The notes beneath the pieces were generated by a model. It searched no databases and was not told the DNA's origin. It saw only the letters and a program-made list of their open reading frames with translations. Of a stretch of 37,471 nucleotides of DNA, positions 1 to 7,512 are shown piece after piece. Both the position numbers and the translations under genes were made by a program. Location of the stretch: positions 1-37,471 of the forward strand of contig CALMZX010000138.1 in NCBI GenBank assembly GCA_937870685.1, written 5' to 3'. This DNA comes from an uncultured Alphaproteobacteria bacterium. Lineage in GTDB: Bacteria; Pseudomonadota; Alphaproteobacteria; Rhizobiales; Aestuariivirgaceae. Position 1 is the first letter of the stretch. The number at the start of each line of letters is the position of its first letter.

Positions 1-451
1 CACAGACCAGCGCTGAATAGAGGGCAACATGGGCCCACGGAACCGTGTGGCCACGCACGGCCCCATAGGCCACCGCAAACAACAGGGCAGCCAGTATGGG
101 CAGGATGATGAGGAGAAGCCTGCCTGCGAACTTGCCCCAATACCAGTGTGAGAGCTGCATGGGAAACGCCAGCATGTATTCCAGATTGCCGGCCTCGCGG
201 TCTCCGACCAGCGAGCGCGCTGTGGTCACCAGGATGAAGAGGGGCAACACCGCCATGGTGATCTGGATATAGGTCACCAGCAGGCGTGAAAGGCCGGTAA
301 ACCCCAGGACGCGTGATTCAGAAATACCCGTGAGCGCCAGCAGCAGCATCAGGCCGAAGAACACCGCGGCATAGAGAAAGAACCAGCGGGCCCTCAGCGA
401 CTCCTGCACTTCAAGGCGCGCGGCCACACGAAAGCCAGACGGGCGGCTCAT
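1..451 (-). CDS. nosY: NosY, ABC permease of the nos system (partial, C-terminus beyond the left edge)
   Basis: Membrane permease that works with NosF and NosD in maturation of the CuZ site of nitrous oxide reductase. I translated it by hand from the ATG at 451: the first 150 residues show a short cytoplasmic N-terminus (SRPSGFRVAARLEVQESLR), a hydrophobic segment at about residues 22-43, a second at about 60-82, then the NosY/ABC-2 permease hallmark region with GDREAGNLEYMLAFP at about 86-100 and a third hydrophobic segment near 115-130. The start overlaps the stop of nosL by four bases (ATGA). The gene is cut by the window edge, so the C-terminal half is unseen. Family and role rest on position next to nosF and nosL and on the GDRE..G..E motif. 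Confidence 0.88.
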   Translation of the reverse strand, partial: MSRPSGFRVAARLEVQESLRARWFFLYAAVFFGLMLLLALTGISESRVLGFTGLSRLLVTYIQITMAVLPLFILVTTARSLVGDREAGNLEYMLAFPMQLSHWYWGKFAGRLLLIILPILAALLFAVAYGAVRGHTVPWAHVALYSALVC

Positions 452-924
452 GCGTTGCTCTCCTTGGGTGGCGGGCACCGGCTGGACAACCCCATGGCAA
501 GAACGGCTGCCTTCATCCTGTTGTAGTCAGAAGCACCATCGCGAAGCTCCCTGATCGCGGCATGGCCATAGTCCATGGGCGAAACCACGCCACCAAGGTA
601 GGCGGCCTTGCGCGCCTCCAGCCAGGTCGTGCCGTCTTCCGAATCCATCACCCAGAACTCGGCAATGGCAGTGTCATCCCACTTTGCATTGTCCAGCCAG
701 TGGATGGCACAGCCGATATCATCAAACTTCACGAGGGCCTTGTCGGTGGCTCCCCTGATCTCCGCGGCATAGTGCGCATCGGAAATGATCATCCCGCACA
801 TGGCGCAGGTTTCGCGGCCGTAGTGAACGGTCTCCGCTCCCTCGGTCTGCTTCATGCAGCCCGCGAGGCTGAAGACGGCGAGCGGCAACAGGCCGATGAC
901 GGAGCGCCTTGTGCAGGAACACAT
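448..924 (-). CDS. nosL: NosL, copper-delivering lipoprotein of the nos system
   Basis: Outer-face lipoprotein that binds Cu(I) and hands it to the NosDFY machinery for CuZ assembly. The 158-residue product has a lipoprotein signal with lipobox LAGC at 20-23, and the family signature C-A-M-C-G-M at 40-45, whose cysteine and methionine residues bind copper in characterised NosL proteins. The start is the ATG at 924, two bases after the nosF stop; the stop overlaps the nosY start. Here nosL sits between nosF and nosY, whereas nosF-nosY-nosL is the commonly described order. Confidence 0.95.
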   Translation of the reverse strand: MCSCTRRSVIGLLPLAVFSLAGCMKQTEGAETVHYGRETCAMCGMIISDAHYAAEIRGATDKALVKFDDIGCAIHWLDNAKWDDTAIAEFWVMDSEDGTTWLEARKAAYLGGVVSPMDYGHAAIRELRDGASDYNRMKAAVLAMGLSSRCPPPKESNA

Positions 925-926
925 GC

Positions 927-1793
927 TCAGCTTCCTTTCCGTGGATGGCTTTCGACACCCATCGAGAATTTTTCAACCAACCCCGCGTAACGTGAGAGCA
1001 TGGAGAGAAAGCGGAAGCTCTCCGCCGCGGGAACCTGTCCGGTGAATGTCAGGTCGCCCTTCGCCGTCATGCCCCATGACAGGAAAGCGCGGGCCATTGG
1101 CTCATGCATCTCGCGCAGCACCACCACACAGGCATGCTGCTCGCCAGCCGACAGCCGGTCAGCAACCGCATCGTCCAGAACCACCTTGCCACGGTCAAGT
1201 TCGACCACGCGGTTGACCAACGGTGCAACCTCTTCGAGCCGGTGGCTTGCAATCAGCATGGCACAGTTCTGCCGCGCCGCCAGCAATTCGATGAAGGCCG
1301 CGCGCGCCGCAGGATCAAGATTGGCTGAAGGCTCGTCGAAGATCAGAAGGCTGGCCTCGCGCGCCAGCGCGATGGTGACAAGGATCTTCTGCTTCTGGCC
1401 ACCCGAAAGCCTGTAGAAGGGTTGGGACGAAACGGCCACAAGATCAATGCCGAGCTTGGCCGCCACATCCTGCATCGTGCTGTTGGCCGCGCCCGCTGTC
1501 TCCCGTGCGAACCGCAGGAGTTCACCCACGGGCATGCGCAAGGGGGGAGGCAGCTGCGGCACGAACGCCACCTTCGAGAGCAACTCCGGTTCCCTGCGGC
1601 GGGAGGATTCCCCGTTGATGGAGATGCTGCCTTCATAGGCATAGTGGCCAAGCAGGCAGCGGAACAGGGTGGTCTTGCCCGCCCCGTTGGATCCGACCAG
1701 CGCGATGCGGTCGGAATCGGCGATGCGCAGGCTCAGTGCATCCAGCACGGCGCGCTCGTCAAACCGCTTCGTCAGTTGGCTGATCTCGATCAT
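927..1793 (-). CDS. nosF: NosF, ABC transporter ATPase of the nos system
   Basis: Cytoplasmic ATPase partner of NosY; ATP hydrolysis powers CuZ maturation together with periplasmic NosD. The 288-residue protein has Walker A GSNGAGKT at 34-41, the ABC signature LSGGQKQ near residue 128, and Walker B LLIFDEPSANLDP followed by the switch histidine in ASHRLEE. A C-terminal region of roughly 80 residues follows the nucleotide-binding domain, usual for NosF. The start is three bases downstream of the nosH stop, so the two are almost certainly co-translated. Confidence 0.93.
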   Translation of the reverse strand: MIEISQLTKRFDERAVLDALSLRIADSDRIALVGSNGAGKTTLFRCLLGHYAYEGSISINGESSRRREPELLSKVAFVPQLPPPLRMPVGELLRFARETAGAANSTMQDVAAKLGIDLVAVSSQPFYRLSGGQKQKILVTIALAREASLLIFDEPSANLDPAARAAFIELLAARQNCAMLIASHRLEEVAPLVNRVVELDRGKVVLDDAVADRLSAGEQHACVVVLREMHEPMARAFLSWGMTAKGDLTFTGQVPAAESFRFLSMLSRYAGLVEKFSMGVESHPRKGS

Positions 1794-1796
1794 GCG

Positions 1797-2774
1797 TCAG
1801 ATCACCTTGTCCAGCCCGCGCACCTTGAACTTCAATGCTCCTTGCGGGCAGGCATCAATGCACATGCCGCACCGCGTGCAATCCGCGCCAATATACTCGA
1901 ACGTGTCGCTGGCGTAACCCATCTTCGTTACCTCAAGGACATGCGGCACCATGCAGACTTTTCGGCATTCCCCCTCATGCAGGCAGAGTTCCAGGTTGTA
2001 TTCGACCTGGACCGGTGAAAGCGCGCCGGCAACGCCATAGCTCAGGCCCATGGGGCAGACATAGCGGCACCAGAAGCGGCGAGAGTAGAACACCTCGATT
2101 CCCAGAAGGAACAGGACCCAGAACAGGGCAATGGTCGGTCCGTAGATCAGCGCCCTTGAGACGATGCCCACGGGATTGATGTACTCGTAGATCGTATATC
2201 CGGTCAGGAACGCAAGCGAGAGGAACAGGACCAGAAGGACTGTCCGCAAGCCCCGGTGGTACACGTGATCCTTGGCAAGCCCAAGCCGCGCCAGCTTCAG
2301 GTGAATCATTTCGGCCCATTCCGCCAGCAGGTGGTAGGGGCAAATCCAGGAGCAGAACGCCCGCCCGCCCACCAGCCACCAGGCGATAACAACGGTCATC
2401 GTGCCGATCACCAGATTGAGCATCACCTCCTTGAAGGCAAGCATCACCTGGGCGGCACTGAAGAGATCGGCCATGTGGAAGCCAAAGAAGCGGGACGCCG
2501 TGAGCGCTCCCTCGACCAGCTGCACGTCGAACCAATACGAGACCACGAAAAGCAGGTTCAGGATGATGATCGAAGCCCAGCGCCGGTTCCGCCACTTGTT
2601 CGACACAACCGGAAACTCGTGCTCCTCGGCGATCTTCTGCTTCCGGATCTTCACCTGGTCCGGCAACTTCTTGAACTTCATCATGGTGCGGGCGGCGTCC
2701 GTCACCTCATCTTCGCCCGGTTTTCGCGGTGCCGTTCCGAACATCATGCCGATGGAATGCAGGAACCACTTCAT
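1797..2774 (-). CDS. nosH: NosH, NapH-type polytopic iron-sulfur quinol dehydrogenase subunit
   Basis: Membrane ferredoxin-like protein that with NosG is thought to take electrons from (mena)quinol and pass them to periplasmic cytochromes for N2O reduction. The 325 residues show four to five hydrophobic helices, the two NapH/NosR-type motifs CSWICP (141-146) and CRYVCP (236-241), and a C-terminal double [4Fe-4S] region. The second cluster is regular (C299, C302, C305, C309). The first reads C264-x2-E267-x2-C270-x3-C274, so the second cysteine of the usual CxxCxxCxxxCP is a glutamate. It overlaps nosG by four bases and lies three bases before nosF. Confidence 0.9.
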   Translation of the reverse strand: MKWFLHSIGMMFGTAPRKPGEDEVTDAARTMMKFKKLPDQVKIRKQKIAEEHEFPVVSNKWRNRRWASIIILNLLFVVSYWFDVQLVEGALTASRFFGFHMADLFSAAQVMLAFKEVMLNLVIGTMTVVIAWWLVGGRAFCSWICPYHLLAEWAEMIHLKLARLGLAKDHVYHRGLRTVLLVLFLSLAFLTGYTIYEYINPVGIVSRALIYGPTIALFWVLFLLGIEVFYSRRFWCRYVCPMGLSYGVAGALSPVQVEYNLELCLHEGECRKVCMVPHVLEVTKMGYASDTFEYIGADCTRCGMCIDACPQGALKFKVRGLDKVI

Positions 2775-3571
2775 GGCATGCGCTCCTTGTGCACCTTTGG
2801 GTCAATCACGATGGCCGCAGGTTCCGCCGGGCAGATCATTTCGCAAGTGCCACAGCCGACGCAAGCATCGTGCACGACGGGCATGCGGCGCCTGTCGTTC
2901 GAATCCGCACTCACAGGTTCCAGCGAGATGGCACCTTTGATCGGGCATTCACGCACGCAGAGATCACAGAGCTCAAGATCGTAGGGATGGTCCGCGACGC
3001 GCAGCGGCGTCCAGCGGTCAATGTCCTCATAGCGCAGCAGGCCCTGAAAAAGGTCGCCACGGGCCAGCCCCTTGAAGCCCTGCCCCTTCATGGCAAGGCA
3101 GGCATCCGGCCGCGCCAGGCGGGCCACGCCCATTCTGACTTCTTCCTTCTTGCTGATTGTGTGGCTCAGCGCGCCTGTGGGACAGGCGAGGACGCACTGC
3201 ACCGCATCGCAGGAGAAGTCACAGGCCTGCTCGCGAGCATCAATATAGGGCACGCCCAGGCCATAACCCTCGTCGCCATCAGCAAGCTTGATGGCCTCGA
3301 CCGGGCACACCTGTACACATTGCCCGCACTTGATGCAGGCAGCCAGAAACTCGTCCTCCTCAAGCGCCCCCGGCGGACGCAGACGTTCGAAGAGGTGTTT
3401 CAGGACCGGATAGAATCCGACAAGCGACAGGCCGACGAGTGTCACCCCCGCACCGATGGAGCGCAGGAACATCCGGCGCTTTTCCAACTCCCTGCGGGTG
3501 AGTCTGGGTTTTGGTGCCTGTGGCAGGATGCCCTCATCATCGGGCATTGATTTTGGCGGCACGTCAGTCAT
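2771..3571 (-). CDS. nosG: NosG, NapG-type periplasmic ferredoxin
   Basis: Periplasmic protein with four [4Fe-4S] clusters, partner of NosH in a quinol dehydrogenase unit typical of clade II nos operons. The 266 residues start with a basic stretch containing a twin-arginine motif KRRMFLR at about 31-37 and a hydrophobic segment (40-52), consistent with Tat export or a membrane anchor. Cysteine motifs follow: C79-x2-C82-x2-C85-x3-CP, a second group around CDFSCDAVQCVLACP, a third LCDLCVRECP, and a last VGCGTCEMICP. ATGA overlap with both nosD upstream and nosH downstream. Confidence 0.92.
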   Translation of the reverse strand: MTDVPPKSMPDDEGILPQAPKPRLTRRELEKRRMFLRSIGAGVTLVGLSLVGFYPVLKHLFERLRPPGALEEDEFLAACIKCGQCVQVCPVEAIKLADGDEGYGLGVPYIDAREQACDFSCDAVQCVLACPTGALSHTISKKEEVRMGVARLARPDACLAMKGQGFKGLARGDLFQGLLRYEDIDRWTPLRVADHPYDLELCDLCVRECPIKGAISLEPVSADSNDRRRMPVVHDACVGCGTCEMICPAEPAAIVIDPKVHKERMP

Positions 3572-4842
3572 TGCAGCAACATCTCGAGAGCATCCTTCGG
3601 CTTCGCGGCCTCGGCAAGAACTGGCTCCTGCATCAGGGGGTTCTTTTCTTGCAGCAAGAGTTTTGGCTCGCTGAAAGGCGCCAATCGTTCGATGAAGTCG
3701 AGCGCCTCAAGGGCAAATCCGCCGCGGAAGAAGTTGGCCGCCCGGTTCTCCATCCAGATCTGGTCGGCATAGCTGTAGATTTCGTAGGGGCTGTCGCCGC
3801 GCCTGTCGCCGTCTCCGTCAAACCCTGCGAAATCATCCCAGAAGTTGCTGTCCCATATCTCGCGCAGCGCTGTCCCGCCACCCCGTACGGCAATCTGGGT
3901 GAAGTTGGAACTGAAGCTGTTGCCCTTGAAGATGTTGCCTTCCCAGTCAGTATGAAATTCCACGCCAATGCCATTGTAACCGATCTGGTTGTCAGAAAAA
4001 ACGTTGGTGGAATCGGGATCATAGGGCGAGATATCGAGAAAGATGCCGACAGCGTTTCCGACGATGGCGTTGCGGGCGATCTTCACGCCACTCGACTCCT
4101 TGAAGCCAACCCCCATGCCGGAAGCGCCCCAGGCGCGCAGCAGCCGGTTGTCCTCAACCGTGATGTCGTTCGAGTACATCAGGAAGACACCCACCACGCA
4201 ATCGGCGATCTCATTGCGCGACATGTGGTTGTCGTTGGCATACATGAAGTGGATGCCGTATCGGTTGCCCCGAATCCGGTTTCCCGTGAATGTGTTGCCG
4301 TGCGAATACCAGACGGCAAAGTCGCGGGAGTGGCTGATCTCGTTGTCCTCCAGCCTGTTGTCGTGACTGTACCAGAGCCGGACCGAATCTCCACGCAATT
4401 CAAGCGGCATGTCCTTCGAGGAAATGGACGTGCGGCGGATCACATTGTTGTCGGCTTCGTGCAGGTCCAGGCCGAACAGGGAGTCCTCAATGCGGATATC
4501 CTTGATGACGTTGAAATCACCCTTGACGCGAAGTCCGGCATCAAGCGCATTGTGCAGCCGGCCGGAATTGCGGATGGTGATGTTGCGAAGAGTGCTTTTG
4601 TCAGCGGCAAGTTCGACAACAGTACCCTTGCCGCCGCCATCAATGATCACCCCGTTGGAACCATCGAGTTCAATGGATTTGGTCACAACAATGTGCTCGT
4701 CGTAGACACCGGCCGGCGGCTTGACCACACCACCTTCCGGCGCCGCATCGATCATGTCCTGCAGCGGGCCGGCCATCGCCTGCGTGGCGGCAACAAGCGC
4801 CGCCATGCAGATGCAAAGCGATTGCACTGCCCGGCGGGTCAT
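3568..4842 (-). CDS. nosD: NosD, periplasmic beta-helix protein for CuZ assembly
   Basis: Periplasmic partner of the NosFY ABC complex needed to assemble the copper-sulfur CuZ centre. The 424-residue product has a Sec signal peptide ending near residue 25 (AMAG) and then repeated short beta-strand turns rich in N-x-I and G-N-x-F/I patterns (for example NAIVGNAVGIFLD and NRIRGNRYGIHFMYAND), the right-handed parallel beta-helix (NosD/CASH) fold. The length fits the family. The ATG at 4842 overlaps the stop of the upstream membrane protein gene by one base (TGATG). Confidence 0.95.
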   Translation of the reverse strand: MTRRAVQSLCICMAALVAATQAMAGPLQDMIDAAPEGGVVKPPAGVYDEHIVVTKSIELDGSNGVIIDGGGKGTVVELAADKSTLRNITIRNSGRLHNALDAGLRVKGDFNVIKDIRIEDSLFGLDLHEADNNVIRRTSISSKDMPLELRGDSVRLWYSHDNRLEDNEISHSRDFAVWYSHGNTFTGNRIRGNRYGIHFMYANDNHMSRNEIADCVVGVFLMYSNDITVEDNRLLRAWGASGMGVGFKESSGVKIARNAIVGNAVGIFLDISPYDPDSTNVFSDNQIGYNGIGVEFHTDWEGNIFKGNSFSSNFTQIAVRGGGTALREIWDSNFWDDFAGFDGDGDRRGDSPYEIYSYADQIWMENRAANFFRGGFALEALDFIERLAPFSEPKLLLQEKNPLMQEPVLAEAAKPKDALEMLLQ

Positions 4843-6023
4843 CAGCTCCGCTCCGCTTTCTCGCCCGAGAGTGCAAGCTGCTTCCGCCGGATCAGCGCGG
4901 CAAGCGCAAGCAACAGGCTGGAAGCCACCATCAGGCCAAATCCATAGTGCGGATAGGAATGGGTGGTGAATTGCGCCACCTTGCCGTCACCAAAGACGGT
5001 CGGCATGAAGGGCTTGAGCGTGAAGGCGCCCATTTCATTCAGCCGGTGGCCATACCACCAGAGCCATGCCGAGTACTCCGCGATGAAGCCCAGCGGCAGC
5101 ACCATCGGGAGCAGCACCAGCAGCCAGTAGAACACGCTCCGTACGCTCCATGCCGCGTAAACGAGCAGGCACATGCCGGCGACGATCACGGCTGCAAGCA
5201 TGACGGAAATCGAATCCATCATCTCCGCAAGCGGCAGATTGCGTTCAGGCATGTTGAACCAGCGGCTCAGGCTCTTGTCGTAGTGCCAGACCATCACCTG
5301 GTGACCACTGCCATTCCACTGCAGCTGGCTGGAGGCAGGTTTCTTGTTCTGGTCGAGAACGAAGTTTGCGCGCAGGTTTTCGATCAGGGCCTCGCGCGAT
5401 CCGGAGGCGACAACAGCGTCCTTCTCCTTTCTCTCGATGTCAGCCATGGCCTCCTTCAACTGCCTGACAATCGGGTTCATCGTGTTGTCATCCACCTTGT
5501 CGGCCGTGTCCTGGCCGAGCGAGTTGACCAACCCTTCGAGGTAACCCTTGGACTGGTAGGCCACCCCACCCGGTGTGAACATGGTGACACCCATCCAGAC
5601 GGCGATTGCCGTGTAACCCGCAACGGAAACCGCAAGACGGGACTTGCGGCCGGGAGCTGCGAAGGCCAGAAGCATCACCACCATGAGGGAGAAAAGGAAG
5701 GGTGCATAGGCCTTCTCAACCGGTCCGCCGGAAGCGATCGGATACATTCCGACATAGTGGTTGATCGTATCCATCTCGTGGACACAATCCAGCGCCTCCT
5801 TTTCTTCCACTTCCTGCGAGGTCCGGATCGAACAGCCGTTGCGCACACTGTCCATATAGAAATCAATGCGGATACCATCGGGGAATGTCGCTTCCGGATA
5901 GTTGGGTGCCTTCAATGCCACCCACCAACCGGGTGCAAAGAAGGACGCGGCAATGAGCCCCGCCGCGATGACGGTGAGCACGCGATAGACAATGGCTCTG
6001 CGATCAGGTGACGAGGTGGTCAT
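4842..6023 (-). CDS. nosB: NosB-like polytopic membrane protein of clade II nos operons
   Basis: A 393-residue membrane protein between the cytochromes and nosD. NosB is known as a membrane protein of unknown function that accompanies clade II nosZ; position and architecture fit, but I recognise no catalytic motif. Visible are a hydrophobic helix at about 13-32, a large periplasmic loop with two cysteines (VRNGCSIRT and LDCVHEM), helices near 107-125 and 131-152, a second long charged loop (about 155-265) with coiled-coil-like KEAMADIERKEKD, then three more helices near 270-292, 294-318 and 360-382. The start ATG at 6023 is 39 bases after the stop of the cytochrome gene. The symbol is assigned by context. 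Confidence 0.7.
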   Translation of the reverse strand: MTTSSPDRRAIVYRVLTVIAAGLIAASFFAPGWWVALKAPNYPEATFPDGIRIDFYMDSVRNGCSIRTSQEVEEKEALDCVHEMDTINHYVGMYPIASGGPVEKAYAPFLFSLMVVMLLAFAAPGRKSRLAVSVAGYTAIAVWMGVTMFTPGGVAYQSKGYLEGLVNSLGQDTADKVDDNTMNPIVRQLKEAMADIERKEKDAVVASGSREALIENLRANFVLDQNKKPASSQLQWNGSGHQVMVWHYDKSLSRWFNMPERNLPLAEMMDSISVMLAAVIVAGMCLLVYAAWSVRSVFYWLLVLLPMVLPLGFIAEYSAWLWWYGHRLNEMGAFTLKPFMPTVFGDGKVAQFTTHSYPHYGFGLMVASSLLLALAALIRRKQLALSGEKAERS

Positions 6024-6062
6024 CCCGCATTCCTTCTTTCAGGTGTTTCAGTTGGCAGTTGC

Positions 6063-6788
6063 TTACTGGAAGTCGGGGTTTTCCCAACCCGGCTCGCCAA
6101 GGCGTTCTTTCGGGGGCTTCATGCGCGACACGAAGTCGAGCACGGCAACGGTGTCCTCGTCGGTGAAGGTTTGGATCTGCTTCACCATGTCAGGGTTGGC
6201 ATTGCGGCGCTTGCCCTCCTTGATCCACTTGTACTGGCGCAGCAGATACTCATAGTGCTGGCCATAGATCGCGGGATAGAATTTCTCGTTGTTGCCATCG
6301 CCCGCCTCGCCATGGCAGCGCACGCAGTTGTCGGCATAGAGCTGCTTGCCCTTGTCAAGCATGGTGCCCGGCCCCACGCCATTCTCGGGATTCATGGGGA
6401 GTTGGGAAATGTAGGCGGCAACGTCTGCAATGGCCTGCGGTCCACCGATTTCGGAAGGCAGGGCAAACGGATACATGGTGGGGTTGTCGCGGTTGAGGGC
6501 GCGGATGTCGGCCAGCTGCTTGATCGCCACCTTGGCATGCTGGCCCGCGATTTGCGGAAAGGTTCCGTCCGGCAGTCCCCAGCCATTGATGCCGTGGCAG
6601 GCCGAGCAGACTTCGTAAACATCCTTGCCGTTTTCAAGATTGGGCGTGAGATGAAGCGCTTCATCCTGTTCTCCGCCGCCTTCGTTCCAGGTCTTGGGAG
6701 CCGTGGCAGGCGCATCTTCGGCAATGGCGAGCGGAGCCAAGACCACTCCGGCAATCAGGGCAAGGGTGGCAATTTTCAGAATGTTCAT
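6063..6788 (-). CDS. Dihaem c-type cytochrome (c4-like) of the nos operon
   Basis: Periplasmic electron carrier, probably between NosGH and NosZ, corresponding in position to the NosC1/NosC2 cytochromes of clade II operons. The 241 residues begin with a Sec signal ending near AIAED (20-24). Two haem-binding motifs are present, CSACH at 61-65 and CVRCH at 155-159, in two class I cytochrome domains of roughly 90 residues each, each with downstream methionines that could be axial ligands. The layout resembles cytochrome c4 rather than a single-haem carrier. A 20-base gap separates it from the next cytochrome gene upstream. Confidence 0.88.
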   Translation of the reverse strand: MNILKIATLALIAGVVLAPLAIAEDAPATAPKTWNEGGGEQDEALHLTPNLENGKDVYEVCSACHGINGWGLPDGTFPQIAGQHAKVAIKQLADIRALNRDNPTMYPFALPSEIGGPQAIADVAAYISQLPMNPENGVGPGTMLDKGKQLYADNCVRCHGEAGDGNNEKFYPAIYGQHYEYLLRQYKWIKEGKRRNANPDMVKQIQTFTDEDTVAVLDFVSRMKPPKERLGEPGWENPDFQ

Positions 6789-6808
6789 GGTTCAAATGTC
6801 CTCTGCAG

Positions 6809-7456
6809 TTACTTGGCAGACCGGTCGATCTGCGAGAGATAGGTGGCCATGGCTTGGATGGCGGCGTCGTCCGCCTTCTTGATGATGTTGAGCATGAGTT
6901 TTGACTGGCCATTGACACGCAGTCCGTCCCGCATGTCGGTCATCTGGCGGACAAGGTAGTCCCGCTGCAGCCCTGCCAGATTGGGATAGGTCGGCACACT
7001 GGCCTTCTTGCCGTCAACGCCATGACACGCCACACAGCCAAGTTTCTTGTAAGTGGCCGCACCGTTGGCAAGGTCTTCCGCACTTGGCGCTGGCTCGATT
7101 GCCTTCGGCTTGGCAGGCGGTTGCGCCGCGAGGTACTTGGCGATCTTCTTGAGATCATCGTCCGTGAGAATGTGCATCACGGCGGCCATGCCTTCCGTAT
7201 AGGGATGTCCTGTCGCGGGATCCTTGCTCGCCACGCGCTTGCCTGACTTGATGTCCTGCAACTGGGTAAGAATGTACTTTTCGTTCTGCCCGGCAACGGC
7301 CGGGTAGCTCTGGATGGGCCGTGCGCCCTTGGAACCATGACAAGCCATGCAAGTCTTGGTCTTGTAGAGCTTCTCACCGTCGGCAACATCATCTGCAGCT
7401 GCCGAAACCGCGAACAGCGCCAGGCTGGCGAATGCGGTGAACAATAGTTTTCTCAT
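6809..7456 (-). CDS. Second dihaem c-type cytochrome (c4-like) of the nos operon
   Basis: A 215-residue periplasmic cytochrome with a Sec signal (MRKLLFTAFASLALFAVSAA) and two haem motifs, CMACH at 36-40 and CVACH at 141-145, each heading a class I cytochrome c domain with the c4-like phrase QNEKYILTQLQDIKSGKR. I chose the ATG at 7456 rather than upstream in-frame starts because the signal peptide begins exactly there. It directly follows nosZ, so it is the best candidate for the direct donor to the CuA site. A paralogue is the next gene downstream. Confidence 0.9.
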   Translation of the reverse strand: MRKLLFTAFASLALFAVSAAADDVADGEKLYKTKTCMACHGSKGARPIQSYPAVAGQNEKYILTQLQDIKSGKRVASKDPATGHPYTEGMAAVMHILTDDDLKKIAKYLAAQPPAKPKAIEPAPSAEDLANGAATYKKLGCVACHGVDGKKASVPTYPNLAGLQRDYLVRQMTDMRDGLRVNGQSKLMLNIIKKADDAAIQAMATYLSQIDRSAK

Positions 7457-7480
7457 GGAATGGTTCCCTGGTTTGAGGAC

Positions 7481-7502
7481 CGGGCGGCCCGCAGGCCGCC
7501 CG
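7481..7502 (-). other. Nine-base-pair GC hairpin between nosZ and the first cytochrome gene
   Basis: Perfect inverted repeat CGGGCGGCC / GGCCGCCCG with a CGCA loop in the 56-base gap between nosZ and the cytochrome gene. No T-run follows on the minus strand, so it is not a classical terminator. It could be a processing or stabilising element that sets the nosZ to cytochrome mRNA ratio. The function is an inference. Confidence 0.6.
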
Positions 7503-7512
7503 GCATGTGTCG

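Noticed and set aside
3511-4947. 478-codon plus-strand open frame opposite nosD
   Set aside because: It is the antisense of nosD and neighbours, an effect of GC-rich codon use. The minus strand encodes clear NosD with signal peptide and beta-helix repeats.
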